Source: Sphaerolaimus hirsutus
Taxonomy: Eukaryota; Nematoda; Chromadorea; Monhysterida; Sphaerolaimidae
NCBI GenBank assembly: GCA_964036195.1
Contig: OZ038453.1
Location: 3,673,469 to 3,737,468, forward strand
Reading direction: 5' to 3'
DNA length: 64,000 bases
The notes under the pieces are model-generated. The model saw only the letters and a list, made by a program, of their open reading frames with translations. It did no database searches and was not told the DNA's origin. Below are positions 1 through 11,223 of this stretch, in pieces; position 1 is the first letter of the stretch, and every line of letters begins with the position of its first letter. The position numbers were made by a program, and so were the translations under genes.

Positions 1-116
1 AAAAATTTGAATTTTTGTAAAATTGTATAAAAATTTGTATTTTTGTAAAATTGTATAAAAAATCATATTTTTTGTAAAAACATTTATCTTGTTGCTTGAG
101 CTTCTACCTGTTTATT
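1..116 (-). repeat. AT-rich end of a composite repeat (second copy at 11224-12276)
   Basis: The sequence is built from TTTTGTAAAATTG-like units. It is the reverse complement of the stretch around 12020-12130, including the unique part with CTTGAGCTTCTACCTGTTTATTCATGG. The element continues to the left of the window. Confidence 0.7.
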
Positions 117-386
117 CATGGAACTGGGGGCAGTCCCAAACATTGTAAGTGTCAATTGTCATGACAAATATAAATTGAAGTGTCAATTGTCAAGAAAATT
201 GTATCCAAATCTTGTGTTTTGTATCAAAATATTATGTTATGTATCCAAATCTTGTTGTTTTATAATGCAAACCTTATGTGAACATTTGGATACAAAAAAA
301 TAAGATTTTAATACAAAACATAAGCTTTGGATACAGAAAAAACATAAGATTTACACAATTTACACCTTGCATGACATATGTCATAA
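117..386. repeat. Nested 'CAGTCCCA' inverted-repeat element
   Basis: It starts at CTGGGGGCAGTCCCA and carries GTCAATTGTCATGACAAAT-type and ATCCAAATCTTATG-type units, followed by their inverted copies. The same junction with the flanking AT-rich repeat is seen at about 12015-12035. The right end is approximate. Short ORFs here are repeat translations and not genes. Confidence 0.6.
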
Positions 387-486
387 CAACGGTTTATTTA
401 TGTGTATATACAGTAGTATATGCTTATAAAAACTCATACGCCTCTGACAATGTTGTATTTTTGAATGTCTGAGTATGGAGACTTTT

Positions 487-621
487 GTAAAATTTCTGGC
501 GAAATAATAGACCCCCCTCGAATAAACCCCCCCTCGAATAAACCCCCCCTCGAATTAACCCCCCCTCAAAATTTGCTGTCGAAATAATAAACCCCCATGG
601 GGGTATTTCGAGGTAATACGT
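487..621. repeat. Partial CCGTATTTCC-family element
   Basis: C-rich CCCCCCTCGAATAA units lead into CCCATGGGGGTATTTCGAGG and an AATACG terminus. This is the right half of the family seen complete at 6218-6634. The left terminus is missing. Confidence 0.65.
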
Positions 622-839
622 TATTTATATTTATTTTTATTTTTTCCAGGTTTTTCTGAGAGAGATTTAATTATATTTTCTAAAAATTGACGATTTTTTT
701 CAATGCTAGCTGTGATTTACTTGCTTTGCTGCATTGACTTTGTGCTATTTTAACCGGAAATGTTGAATCAACTCTGTGTCGTCATTCTATGCACGGTCTG
801 TGACGTAACAATTTGAAAAACTAGGCAGAACTTAAAAAA

Positions 840-1300
840 GATTGCTGAAAAGTTGACGAAAAAATAGAAGGGCAGTCTCCAATAGAAGGGCGCCCTCTGT
901 TAGAAGAAATACGGTATTTAAAGCGTACTGGGCGGACCACACGCTATGCATATTTCTTAACCAAACACTGCATCGTGAAATTACCATATTCGCAATCAAA
1001 TCAAAAGTGTCTGAAATTTAGAAAAAGCGTTTCACGCTGGAAACCAGCTTCTGTGTACGCGACTAGGTATATACCGTATTTCTTCTAATATAACGGCATA
1101 CCTACAATAGAATGGCACCTCCAATAGAATGGCATCTCCAATAGAACCGCAGGTTGTGGCACTTTTTTGCGCTCACGAAAGCAATAGCATGGCAGCCTCC
1201 AATATAACGGCACCTCCAATAGAAGGGCACATAGAAATTACGCTGGAAACACAAAAATACATAAAATAACGGCACCCTATATAATGTGCCCACACAAAGT
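840..1300. repeat. CCGTATTTCTTC-family elements (two ends)
   Basis: A right end (ATAGAAGGGCGCCC, then TTAGAAGAAATACGGTA) finishes near 914. A new left end, TACCGTATTTCTTCTAATA, begins near 1070 and is followed by repeated CCTCCAATAGAATGGCA units to about 1300. The family is related to the complete copy at 8486-9587. Confidence 0.55.
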
Positions 1301-1514
1301 GATACATGAATCACTTTTAATATCCGTCAACTGTAGTTGACGGACATCTCATTCCCGAATACTCAAAAACATAATCATAATAAATGTTTTCACTCGATGA
1401 TTTCTGAGTGCTGTGTTTACTGTGATTAAGCAATAATAACATTTTTATGTCGTGATATTGCAAACCAATTATTAGCGTTACAAGTGCTGTAGGTGGGGGC
1501 TTATGAACATTATT

Positions 1515-1768
1515 GATATACTCCAGTCACTTTACACCCTGCACGCGTGGTTCCCGTTGGAAGCGTGCCAACGACTTTTTTACGCATGCGATTTTCATAA
1601 AAAAGTTGAAAAAAGTCTTATCCGTTATAGCGCTAGACGTTAACCTATTCACAATGACTTCTTTGATCTTTTATAGAAAAATAGCATGCTTTATCATCAT
1701 TGGCACGCTTCCAACGTGAGACATAAATCAGTGTGAGAGCAGAGTATCGTGTCCGCCGAGTATAACAG
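1515..1768 (+). repeat. Inverted-repeat element, copy 1
   Basis: The left half contains GGTTCCCGTTGGAAGCGTGCCAA and the right half TTGGCACGCTTCCAACGTGAG, so it is a fold-back. The same element lies in the opposite orientation at 20585-20822, including the ACTTTACACCCTGCACGCGT segment and the GAGTATAAC edge. Confidence 0.6.
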
Positions 1769-1832
1769 AAACTATCCCGATTATCCAGAACTTCATTAAC
1801 GCATTTGTTTCTGCCGTCATCTTGAACCGAAC

Positions 1833-2222
1833 TACAGTATTTCCTTTAAATAAACCCAGGGGGTTTATTTTTTCGCCAGCAAGTTTTGAGGGGAGCATAT
1901 TTAGGTGGGCGTTATTATTGCGCCAAAAGTATTCATAAAGTACATTAGTTAAGAATAGGCTTTTACATACTTAAAACTGGTATTAAATGTGGCCAACTAG
2001 GTTATACCGTTTTACCTCGAATTAAACCCCCCCTTGAATTGACTCCCCCCCACCCGCCTTCAAAATACCAGAGGTCTTGAATGATGTGCATGACTGTCTA
2101 CACAAACTAGTCTACATGTATGTAGCTGCGATGCATTTTGGCAGCCATTAATACATCATGTACATACATGATGTCCCAGATGGTTTCCTAATGGGGGGGA
2201 TATTCCAGGGGGGGTATTTTTA
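1833..2222. repeat. Fragmented CCGTATTTCC-family sequence
   Basis: It contains a left end with CAGTATTTCC followed by CCCAGGGGGTTTATTTTTTCGCC, a second left end TACCGTTTTACCTCGAATTA at about 2004, and G-rich pieces to about 2222. The pieces do not form one clean element. Confidence 0.45.
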
Positions 2223-2238
2223 TTCTGCCACTACAAAT

Positions 2239-3122
2239 CAGAGTTGGAAAAACGTATTTACGTTTACCCGAAATACCCGGTTATTCGGGTATTTATACTT
2301 ACGTTTACGTTTACGTTTTTCAAAAATACCATTACGTTTTGTTACGTTTTCCTGACCAAAATACCCATGTACTTTGGAAAACGTAAAAAAAACTTGTAAT
2401 CGTTCACACGTGCACATATTCAAATGGGCCGCACCACCTGCAGCCAACAATATTCTTATGTTATCGCATAAACGTAACATGACTGCATGCTTGCACTTAC
2501 ACATGGAATACTGGGTACATATTCATAAATGTGTTCAAACGCTGAACACAGAAACCTTTTTGTTTGTTTGTGGAGCCTTGCGTCTATAAATTTTTTTTGA
2601 TGAATACCGACGACGCCACTTGCAACAACTGTGAGTAACATTTTTAAAATGTTTTGAAACTGGCAGGTCGAGTGCAAGCTCTGGTGCCACTCCCAGACCA
2701 TGTAAAAAGCCCTGTAAAATGTCAAACGTCATGCAAAGTGTCAAAAGTCATGGGAAATGCCCAGCAAAATGGCAAAGATTTGCCACCTTCCAGGGCATTT
2801 TGCATGACTTAAGATACTTTGCATGCCATTTGACATTTTACAAGGCAATTTACAGGGTCTGGGACTCCCCCAGAATCACCAGCGTATAGTTGGATTTTGC
2901 CACACTTACAACAGAAAGTGGTGCAGATGTAGCGATTGACCCATCTAAAGGTGAAAAAATGATATTTTCCAAAGCACAAGTATTTTTACGTTTACGTTTT
3001 TTTTACGTATTCCTTGGTATTTTTAAAATACCTTACGTTTTAGTATTTATACTCTTGATTTGGAAAAGGTATTTACGTTTACGTTTACGTTTTCCAAAAA
3101 TACCAGTATTTGCACAACTCTG
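2239..3122. mobile_element. hAT-like non-autonomous transposon, CAGAGTTG family (TTACGT type)
   Basis: The termini are CAGAGTTGG and CACAACTCTG. They are flanked by a perfect 8-bp duplication CTACAAAT (2231-2238 and 3123-3130), the TSD length of hAT transposons. Both sub-terminal regions are packed with TTACGT/TTTACG hexamers interspersed with TTTCCAAAAATACC. There is no transposase ORF. The element at 2683-2872 is nested inside. I assign hAT from the TSD length and end sequence, not from a transposase. Confidence 0.85.
2683..2872. repeat. Nested 'CACTCCCAGACC' inverted-repeat element
   Basis: It starts with TGGTGCCACTCCCAGACC and ends with GGTCTGGGACTCCC, with AAAGTCATG/CATGACTT units folding onto each other inside. 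It belongs to the same family as 5047-5500 and 18951-19365. It interrupts the hAT-like element at 2239-3122. Confidence 0.6.
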
Positions 3123-3363
3123 CTACAAATAGATCCGTGTAAAATTGATGTCTTGACCTGTGTTCCTCCAATTTAATCAAAACTACTAAAAAAAGTTCCT
3201 ACTCACTTTTGCAAGGCGATTTTGTCCATACATAACAAACGTCTAAACATTTAAAAATTCATCGTGCACTTTTTGTGCTTACGATCAACCAGTGTGCAAG
3301 TTCGGTAAGTTCAAAGTCAACCTGCCCTCATGCATAACAGATGTTCAATTGTCTGCAGTAAAA

Positions 3364-4139
3364 CAGAGTTGGTAGTGGGTATTTACGTTTACCCTGAAAT
3401 ATGCATGAAACTGCAGACGGAGTAAATACTCATGGGTACAATACACTATTTGTACCAGTACCCATCAACACGCATCCTTATTCATGAGTACAGGGTAGTG
3501 GGTGGGTACTTCAGAGTATTTCAGAAAATTCAAAGGATGCAAAAAAAAGCCAAAAGTATGAACATAAGTTTATATGCCCACATTCATACACATCTTGACA
3601 ATTGACATATATTTCTGTCTTAGAATGCAGACATAGATAAACATATTCTTTGAAAGCCTGTAACATATACTTTGAAAAAAGATTGTTATGCTGCGATTAC
3701 AGCTTGGGCGTAAAATTGACCAGCGTAAAATTGATTTTTGGGCATAAAATAAATTACAGGTGAAAGATATGACATTGTAATTTCAGTCTAAGAAAGCGCA
3801 GATGCAGATGTTGCTTGTGTCCAAAGCTCATCAGTTTATTTTAATTGCACTAGAAGTTATGAATTTTGGCGCAAATTTTTTTAATTTAATGCCCTAATTT
3901 TACGCCACTTACAGCACATAATTGAAAAAATTGTACTAAAATTCATTACTCCCAGTATGATTAAAATAAACTCATGAGCTTTGGACACAAGAAACGTCTG
4001 CATCTAAGCTTCCTTTACTGAAATAACAATGTCGTATCTTCATCCATTCATCTGTAATTAATTTTATGCCCAAAATCAATTTTACGCCCGGTTAATTTTA
4101 CGCCCGAGCTGTAATCGCAGCATACGTATAACAACTCTG
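3364..4139. mobile_element. Probable hAT-like element, CAGAGTTG family, degraded
   Basis: It starts with CAGAGTTGG and ends with ACAACTCTG. The flanking octamers CAGTAAAA and CAGCAACA match at 6 of 8 positions, consistent with an old TSD. It contains the TA-flanked fold-back at 3689-4122. Sub-terminal hexamers are weak. Confidence 0.5.
3689..4122. mobile_element. 434-bp fold-back element with TA duplication
   Basis: The ends are TGCTGCGATTACAGC and GCTGTAATCGCAGCA, flanked by TA on both sides. The inverted similarity continues almost to the centre: TTTTGGGCATAAAAT faces ATTTTATGCCCAAAA, and GTGTCCAAAGCTCATCAG faces ATGAGCTTTGGACAC. The RNA or single strand would form a nearly full-length hairpin. 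The TA target suggests a Tc1/mariner-type MITE. There is no coding sequence. Confidence 0.75.
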
Positions 4140-5046
4140 CAGCAACACTTAGAACATCAGAATTGTGATAAATTTTCATTGCATGTATGGGCAGTGTTTG
4201 TTATGTTTTTCTATTTGCAAAATTAATGAATTTTGCTTATCAATAATTATCATGCACAAATGAATATAGATTCAATAAAATAGTTCAAAAAAACATCATA
4301 ATGACACAACAATGATCATCACATTTAGATGATAAGTTTTTGATGCTGACTTTTTATTTACTCCCTTTTACATTTTCCTGAAAGAAAAAGTCTTTTACTC
4401 ACATTTACGCATTATTACAAGTAAAAAAGCATTTTACATTTTCTATACTTTGTGGTGAGTAAAAAATACTTTACGTTTACATATATAGGTACTTAAAAAA
4501 GTTCAGTAATCCTAACAACTCAAATGTGTTGCATGCGTGCGTGCCATCACTAAGCTGTCAAAAAAGCGGGAACATTTTGCACTGGAAAACAGGAAACTGG
4601 AAGGGAAATTGGTTTGGAAACAAAAAAAGATCGCACAATTGACGAGAAAATTGCACGTAGGTTTGGCTCTGATTGTTGTAGAGTATTGATATTGCCGAAT
4701 TTACTTGTAATTTATGTACCTGATTTAACGGGACATTATCGTGAAAGAGAATGAACATAGAAACAATATCCTAAATTTGGCAAAATGCCAATTCCAACAG
4801 ATTTTACAAAGTGTAAGCAATTTGTTTTTAGACAGTAACTCAAGCATGATCAATTTCTCGGCTAGTTATACCGTCCCACTATGAAAAATACGTTAAAATG
4901 GCAGAAAACAACAAAAGAATATACAACATTACGATAATATAAAGGAACACATTTCTGCATGGCGTGGCCACAACGGGACGCTAAAAATAGACCATTTTCC
5001 CAGCAGCTTTTTTTCTACCACATTCATTGCAATTTGCAAAGGCCAC
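4140..5046. other. No gene seen; one transposon end
   Basis: About 900 bases of mostly unique, AT-rich sequence. Around 4440-4520 there is a CAGAGTTG-family right end (ACTTTACGTTTAC, then AGTTCAGTAATCCTAACAACTC). ORFs of 66 codons or fewer have no recognisable motif. Confidence 0.6.
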
Positions 5047-5500
5047 CTGGGGGCAGTCCCACACCTTGTAAAAGACCCTGTGAAGTGTAAAAGATTCTGT
5101 AAAACTTCACGTAAAAAACCCTGTAAAGTGTCATGTAAAATACACTGTGAAAAGTCATGTGCCATGTAAAATATGATGTCAAGTGTCAAATGTCATGTAA
5201 AAGACCCTGTAAAGTGTCACGTGTATCCAAATTTTTTTGTATCATATTCAAATCTTATGTTTTTGTATCCAAATCTTACTTTTGGACGTTTTTGGATACA
5301 AAAACATAATATTTGGATATGATACAAAAAGATCTGTATACACATGACACTGTAGGACCTTTTACATGACATTTAACACTTTACAGAATCTTTTACATTA
5401 CACATGATATGTTACATGTTTTTTTTATAATGACACATGTAACTTTACAGGGTATTTTACACCAAACAGGGTCTTTTTCAGGGTGTGGGACTGGCACCAG
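5047..5500. repeat. Inverted-repeat element, CAGTCCCACACC ends
   Basis: It starts CTGGGGGCAGTCCCACACC and ends GGTGTGGGACTGGCACCAG. The interior is made of AAAGACCCTGTAAAGTGTCATGT units on the left and their complements on the right, with ATCCAAATCTTATG units in the middle. This is the best-bounded copy of a family with at least six members in the window. I could not define a TSD. Confidence 0.7.
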
Positions 5501-5890
5501 CAACTTTAAAAACACTAATTAACTTCGCATCAACGAAGCTGGGGGATAAAGAAACCTCTTCTCCCAATTCAGCAGACAAAACGTTGCCCGATCATTTTTT
5601 CTAACGCTAAAAATATCTAACAGAAATGTGTATGACAACGCAATAAATTAGGGGGAAAAACGGGTTAAACTAATGAACAAATAACAAACCAAAATCAATG
5701 GAACCGGCTAAATTTGAGAGTCAAAAGTGTTGTTTTGCATGAAATGGAACATAAAAATACCATGGTAAATAGATCGACTGTTAATAAATACTGTTTAGAA
5801 AAACCCTGGCAAAAAAATCAAGCCTGAAAATGGAAATTGAGCCGGAAACAACAGGAAACTATTAAGTAAAAACGGCACAGGAAACAGGTG

Positions 5891-6106
5891 CCGGTTCCGC
5901 AAGTGGAAAAGTTAAGAGTTAAAACTTAAGAGTTGAGTAAAATGATAAATTATAAGTTAGAGTAATTTTAAAAGTTAAGAGTTGAGTAAAATCATTTGTT
6001 GTTTTACTCAACTCTTAACTCTTAACTTTACTCATAACTTGTCATTTGTCATTTTACTCAACTCTTAAATTGTAACTCTTAACTTTTCCACTTGCGGAAC
6101 TGGCCC
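5891..6106. repeat. Fold-back element of AAGAGTTAAG units
   Basis: GGTTCCGCAAGTGGAAAAG at the left faces CTTTTCCACTTGCGGAACTGG at the right. Between them are TTAAGAGTTGAGTAAAAT units and then their complements. It is a 216-bp near-palindrome with no ORF. Confidence 0.65.
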
Positions 6107-6217
6107 CAGATGTGGTCCAAATTGATCAATTCAATTCAATACAGTTCAAACAACACCAGTCCAGTGCCATACAGAATGGCATTAACAAGCATCAATTGGC
6201 AATGTCCCACGTAACTA

Positions 6218-6634
6218 CCGTATTACCTCGAAATACCCCCATGGGGGTTTATTATTTCGCCAGCAAAATTTGAAGGGGGTTAATTGGAGGGGTGGCTTAT
6301 TCGAGGGGATTTTATTATTTCGTCAGAAATTTTTGTAGGAATCGTATCGTAGTAAAGAGTAGGCATTTGCGTACCCAAAACAGGTAATAACTGTGTCCAA
6401 ACAGGATATATTTGGACATAAAAACGTAGATAGCTACACAAACTACTCTATGTGTAGCTGCAATGCAAATTAACAGTAATATACATCATGCACATTGCAT
6501 ATTTACATGATGTATATCATTCCGGAGGTGGTTATTTCGAGGGGGCTATAATTTCCCCAGCCCATTTTGAGGGGGGGGGGGGGTAATTCAAGGAGGGGGG
6601 TGGTATTCAAGGGGGATAATTCGTGATAATACGG
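6218..6634. mobile_element. CCGTATTTCC-family element, complete
   Basis: The ends are CCGTATTACCTCGAAATACC and GATAATACGG, with TA immediately outside both. The interior runs from C-rich to G-rich: CCCCCATGGGGGTTTATTATTTCGCC near the left, then AGGGGGG-rich runs near the right. There is no ORF. This is a well-bounded member of the commonest family in the window. Confidence 0.75.
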
Positions 6635-6692
6635 TAACTATATATAACCCTGACTCTGCAACAATGCAGTGAAAAGCGTGTCACGCTAATCA

Positions 6693-7936
6693 GCAATGCA
6701 TCGCAATTAGCATTGAAAAAATCTCTGGGAGATTTATATTTTAAAAATCTCAGAAAATCTCAGAAAATATAAGACTTTCTGAGATTTATATTTTTTCCAC
6801 GATTTTCCAGAGAGATTTAATTATATTTTCTCCTGATTGAGAAAATCTCTCTAGAAAATCTCTCTATAAGAGCATGTGTGATGTATTGATTTTAAGCAAT
6901 TATTGCATAATTAGCTAAAAAATGCAAAAAAATTCAATGGCTGAAAGTGAAATTATGGTGAATATGTTACATTTTTGGAGGTTCCTTGACTGAAACAATT
7001 TAGCAGTGATCAATTGCCAGCAACTATTGCCCATTTCCCTTAAATGCCCTTTTATTCCCTTACATTGAGTTGATGTAAATGTAATGTATTTTACCCACCA
7101 TCTGAGTACAGAAAACGAAAATACCATATTTCCTCGAAATATCTCCTTCAAAATAGGCACTTTGAATCTTTAAGCCTGCCCCCATTCGAAATACCCCCCA
7201 AATTGAGTGTAAAGAGAACGTGGATGAATAAAGCTTGGGTCAGTGATCCAGGAAATGTAGAACACACATCAAAAACAATGACTGTGTTACATTAGAACAT
7301 GGTTTATACGATCTACATAAATACTTAAAGAAGTCTTTAGACTCTTATACATTGGGCTTATTGTTGCTTTTTTCTACGTCGACCTATCGACAAATTAGTC
7401 GACGTCGACAAATTAGTATCGGGAGTGGGAATAATTTCTGGTAAAATAAAAAAACCCTCGAAATACCGCCCTCGTTTAACCCTTATCAAAATCCTCGACA
7501 CAATCACCCCGGGGGTATTTTGAGAAAATGCGGTACATAAAATAAATTAATTGTTTTACTTTTACTGATGCGCTCATGCAAGTACAATACATTTTCCTAG
7601 AAAATGTGACAATATTTTTGAGAACTGTTGCCATACAAAGTTGCCCTTTTTGCCTACAACATTTAAAGTCGTGAATGAAAAGCTTAAACAATACAAAAGG
7701 TGCTAAATCTACTCTTAATGATTCACACACCTTGAAATACCTATTAAAACATCACTCAAGTTGAGAGATTTTCTGAGATTTTTTTGAAGTGCAAGAGATT
7801 TTCTCAGAGATTTAATTATATTTTCAAAAATGACCCAAGAGATTTAATTATATTTTATTCTCGAGAGATTTTCTGAGATAATATTTAATTATATTTTCTC
7901 AAAATCGGCCATTTTTTTCAATGCTAATCGCAATAC
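6693..7936. repeat. Inverted-repeat element with AGAGATTTAATTATATTTTC units
   Basis: The left end ATGCATCGCAATTAGCATTG and right end CAATGCTAATCGCAATACATTG are inverted. Each is followed inward by AGAGATTTTCTGAGATTT and AGAGATTTAATTATATTTTC units. Related units occur at about 650-705. The CCGTATTTCC element at 7124-7533 is inserted in it. Confidence 0.55.
7124..7533. mobile_element. CCGTATTTCC-family element, diverged
   Basis: It runs from CCATATTTCCTCGAAATA to GAGAAAATGCGG, flanked by TA on both sides. It carries the family's C-rich stretch and the AACACACATC(A)AAAACAATGACTGTGTTA core also seen at 52900-52930. Confidence 0.65.
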
Positions 7937-8485
7937 ATTGATAATTGAGAGAAGTTGCAATTTGCGCTCACATCACACCCACACGTGTGTGAGGATGGCA
8001 AATGCTCTGGGAAATAGCATTTTAAATTTTTTTAAAAGTTTTTTAAAATCAAAAATGAGTTTTAGAATATTTCCTAAAGCAGCGTTTACCTACACTGTGT
8101 TTTGTGCCGACAAACAAGTCTTTCCAAACCACATTTTTTTGAGTTTGATCAATGACCAGGCGATAAAAGCTCGCCCTCCAGCAAACGCTAAAAATATCAA
8201 AATAGTGTCAAAGTTCCACTGTTCTGGAATAAAGTTCCATATGTGCAAGAAAAAGCAGTGAAGTATTTAAGTGAAGTGCTAAGTGTTTTTGCAGGTGTGA
8301 AAAAAACTTCGAAAATTCAAAAAGTTTTCTAATTTTCACATTTTTCTTGCCATCGTGAGTGTGACACGTGTGGCGATTCATAGTGTCCTATTCTTTCCGC
8401 GTGTGCGTGTTGGATTGGATGCAGTGTGCATCTAGAATGAGGAAATGCACTCATTTTTTATATTTTTTAATGAAAAAACTTATTC

Positions 8486-9587
8486 CCGTATTTCTTCTAA
8501 TAGAAAGAAGTGAGGCTTTTTACACAGGCCCCATATTATTTTTGTATAGTGATCGAAATCCTGCCGGGGACCGGTCCCCGACAATGTCGAAATCACCCCA
8601 ACCAGGGTCAAACGTCCCCGGTGAGAAAAATTTTTTTTCAGTAAACAAAGAATTTTGGTCCCTGACCAGGGACGTTTGTCCCTGGCAGGGGACAAATTTT
8701 TAGTCCCCTGCCGGGGACAAACGTCCTCGGTCGGGGACCAAAATTCTTTGTTTACTGAAAAAAAAATTTTCTCACCGGGGACGTTTGACCCCGGTCAGGG
8801 CCATTTCAACATTGCCGGTGACCGGTCCCCAGCAGGATTTCGATCACTATACAAAAATACAGTGATCGATGAACATTAAAGTGTAAATAAAATAGAATTC
8901 ACTAATCGCCCTGAGCTGAAATTTTGCATGCAAACTCACTAAGCGAAGGAGTACACGCATGTCAAATTTGAGCCAAATCGAATAAATATACACACACCCC
9001 AAAAAAATATGCATGGGTGTGTGTAACCATCTTGCAAAAATTGTGTGCATGCTAATTTGGTGATAATTCATCTAATGCACATGCAACCAACCCATACCGC
9101 CAATTATAGACTTTTTGAATTTTTTTATTTTTTGCTGGGGACTGGTCCCCGGCCGGGACCTGTGTAAATAGCCAAGAAGGGAACCCTTCTATTTTTTTGT
9201 CAAATTTTGTACCCGTCCTTTATTTTAAGCCGCCCTTCTATTTGTTGTCATTGTTGCAGACAATTTTTTCCAAGGTTCTGCTAAGTTCTGCCAAGGTTTT
9301 TCAAAGTGTTCACAACAGACGATTCATCGAATAGCGATTCATTGAGTTCATTCAACATTTGATCTTGAAATAGGTAGAACAAATCGATGGACCGAAGCCA
9401 CTAAATAATGGGTTGCACAGATATTGTTTTATTTTTTTTGCATTTGGCACACTGCCAGCAGTTTTAGACCCTTCTATTGGAGATTGTCCTTCAATTTTTT
9501 TCCTGGCCCAAATAAATTCAAAAAAGTGTACCTTCTTTTGGAGACGCCCTTCTATTGGACCCGCCCTTCTATTAGAAGAAATACGGT
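8486..9587. mobile_element. CCGTATTTCTTC-family element with a nested insertion
   Basis: The ends are CCGTATTTCTTCTAATAGAA and TTCTATTAGAAGAAATACGG. The right end is followed by TA; the left is preceded by TTCC, so the left TA is lost. The interior has CGCCCTTCTATT units. It is split by the Mutator-like element at 8514-9173. Confidence 0.65.
8514..9173. mobile_element. Mutator-like non-autonomous element, GGCTATTTACACAGG family
   Basis: It starts GGCTTTTTACACAGG and ends CCTGTGTAAATAGCC. The 9-bp flanks AAGAAGTGA (8505-8513) and AAGAAGGGA (9174-9182) match at 8 of 9, the duplication length of Mutator-like elements. The left half is a large hairpin of GGGGACCGGTCCCC-type palindromes (8560-8840) bounded by GTGATCGAAATCCTGC and its complement. 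The right half is unique and includes GCATGCTAATTTGGTGATAATTC. There is no transposase. Confidence 0.75.
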
Positions 9588-10786
9588 AATTAAACATAAC
9601 TCAGCAGCATTGCAATCAAGTCTGCGGCAAATTTTATGCAATATAAGCCTGAGTTGCATGGTTCCCACACTCAGCATAAATACATGATCATGTTCAATGA
9701 GAAATTGCAATTTGATACACAATGGTTTTATGAAACATTTCATGATACACCTACCTAGTTTACTAGCAGCAGGAGTAAATTCAAATTGTTGCTTATAAAT
9801 GAGCTGTGAACATATTTGAGTTGACAACAATGAATGTTTGAAAACTTTGTCAAGTTAAGTTGACACTTGACAGACACTTCATTCTGGTAAACTCAAATTA
9901 GTTCAAAGTAAAAGTCGGCGGACATTTCACCCTACAAAATCGGAGAGTTAGAATTCGCTCGTGAATAGAGCGAACAACGAAACTTGTGTCCCACGCGGAC
10001 GCTAGAAATTGAAAAAGAAAATACCATATTAAAAGAAAAATGGACGTTTCGCTGCGTCCGTGCGTGCCACGCCCTAGTTATCTACATTTTCAACGTTGCT
10101 CGTTGACATTCGTTGCTCGTCAACCATTTGACCGTTCAAACAACCGTTTTAGTTTTTGTTTATTTTTCATTCGTTGGCTCCATTCCAACAGAAGACAACT
10201 TGGCAGCCGGCCACAATTTCTAAATCCGCTATTAATATGAATAAAATAGGCTCACAATAGCTATATAACCATGTATATAACCAAAAATAGCTATTATGAA
10301 TGTGGAAATTGGCAAAGCGAAGCAAATTTCAACGATTTTTAGCTAACTTTGAGTTTTCACTCTCATTTGTATAATACGCAACCGATAACTGGGATAAGGG
10401 CCAAGTTTTCATACGTGACCCGATCTATTCCAATGGTTAAAATATTGCGTCACAATACCTAATGCCGTCATGCACTCTCCACTGGAGAGATTGACGCAAA
10501 TGTTTGTAGGGCGATATGTCTGCCGACTTTACTAATATTGATGTGTGTGCACAAAGTATCAAAGTAAATTACCACATCCAAGTTTACTGGCATTAGACTA
10601 GTGTGCGCAGAGCCAATATTTAGCTCACCATAAAATACAGTAGGGTGTCAACTTTAGATTTTCTAGCACTAAATTTTCCACATTCCTGATGTCAGAAAAA
10701 GTGAAAACTACTTCTCTGATTTCTAATTTACTACAGCTGAATTTCTAACATTTCCATTTCACAATCTTTCTGGGTGATTTTTATCG
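9588..10786. other. No gene seen
   Basis: Apparently unique, moderately AT-rich sequence. The frames present (up to 92 codons) have no motif I recognise. No RNA gene was identified. Confidence 0.5.
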
Positions 10787-11170
10787 GGGGTGCACTGATA
10801 CGCACATCTGCCCGATACGCACATTTGCCCGTTTTTTTCACTTGACACTTTTTAAAGTGATTTCAGATATGAGTGAAGTGAAAAACGCTGCACAATGACA
10901 TTAGTGAACTTTTTTCACTTCACTCATATCTGAAAATCACTTGAAAATGTGTCAAGTGAAAAACAGTGAAAAATGGCTATTTTTCACTGTTTTTTCACTT
11001 GACACATTCTCAAGTGATTTTCAGATATGAGTGAAGTGAAAAAAGTTCACTAATGTCATTGCGCAACTTTTTTTCACTTTACTCATATCTGAAAATCACT
11101 TGAAAAAGTGTAAATTGAAAAAAACGGGCAAATGTGCGTATCGGACAGATGTGCGTATCAGGCCTGCCCC
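10787..11170. repeat. 384-bp palindromic element (GATACGCACATCTG ends)
   Basis: The left arm TGATACGCACATCTGCCCGA is mirrored by the right arm TCGGACAGATGTGCGTATCA. Inside, TTTTTCACTTGACAC and AGATATGAGTGAAGTGAAAA units alternate as complements, so the whole element can fold. There is no ORF and no clear TSD. Confidence 0.7.
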
Positions 11171-11223
11171 ATTTTTATCACCCACACAATACTGTTTTTG
11201 TTTGTGTGTGTGCTAATCATGAC

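Noticed and set aside
2280..2345. TTTACG/TTACGT arrays as telomeric repeats
   Set aside because: The arrays are short, interspersed, bounded by TSDs and differ between copies, so they belong to transposons.
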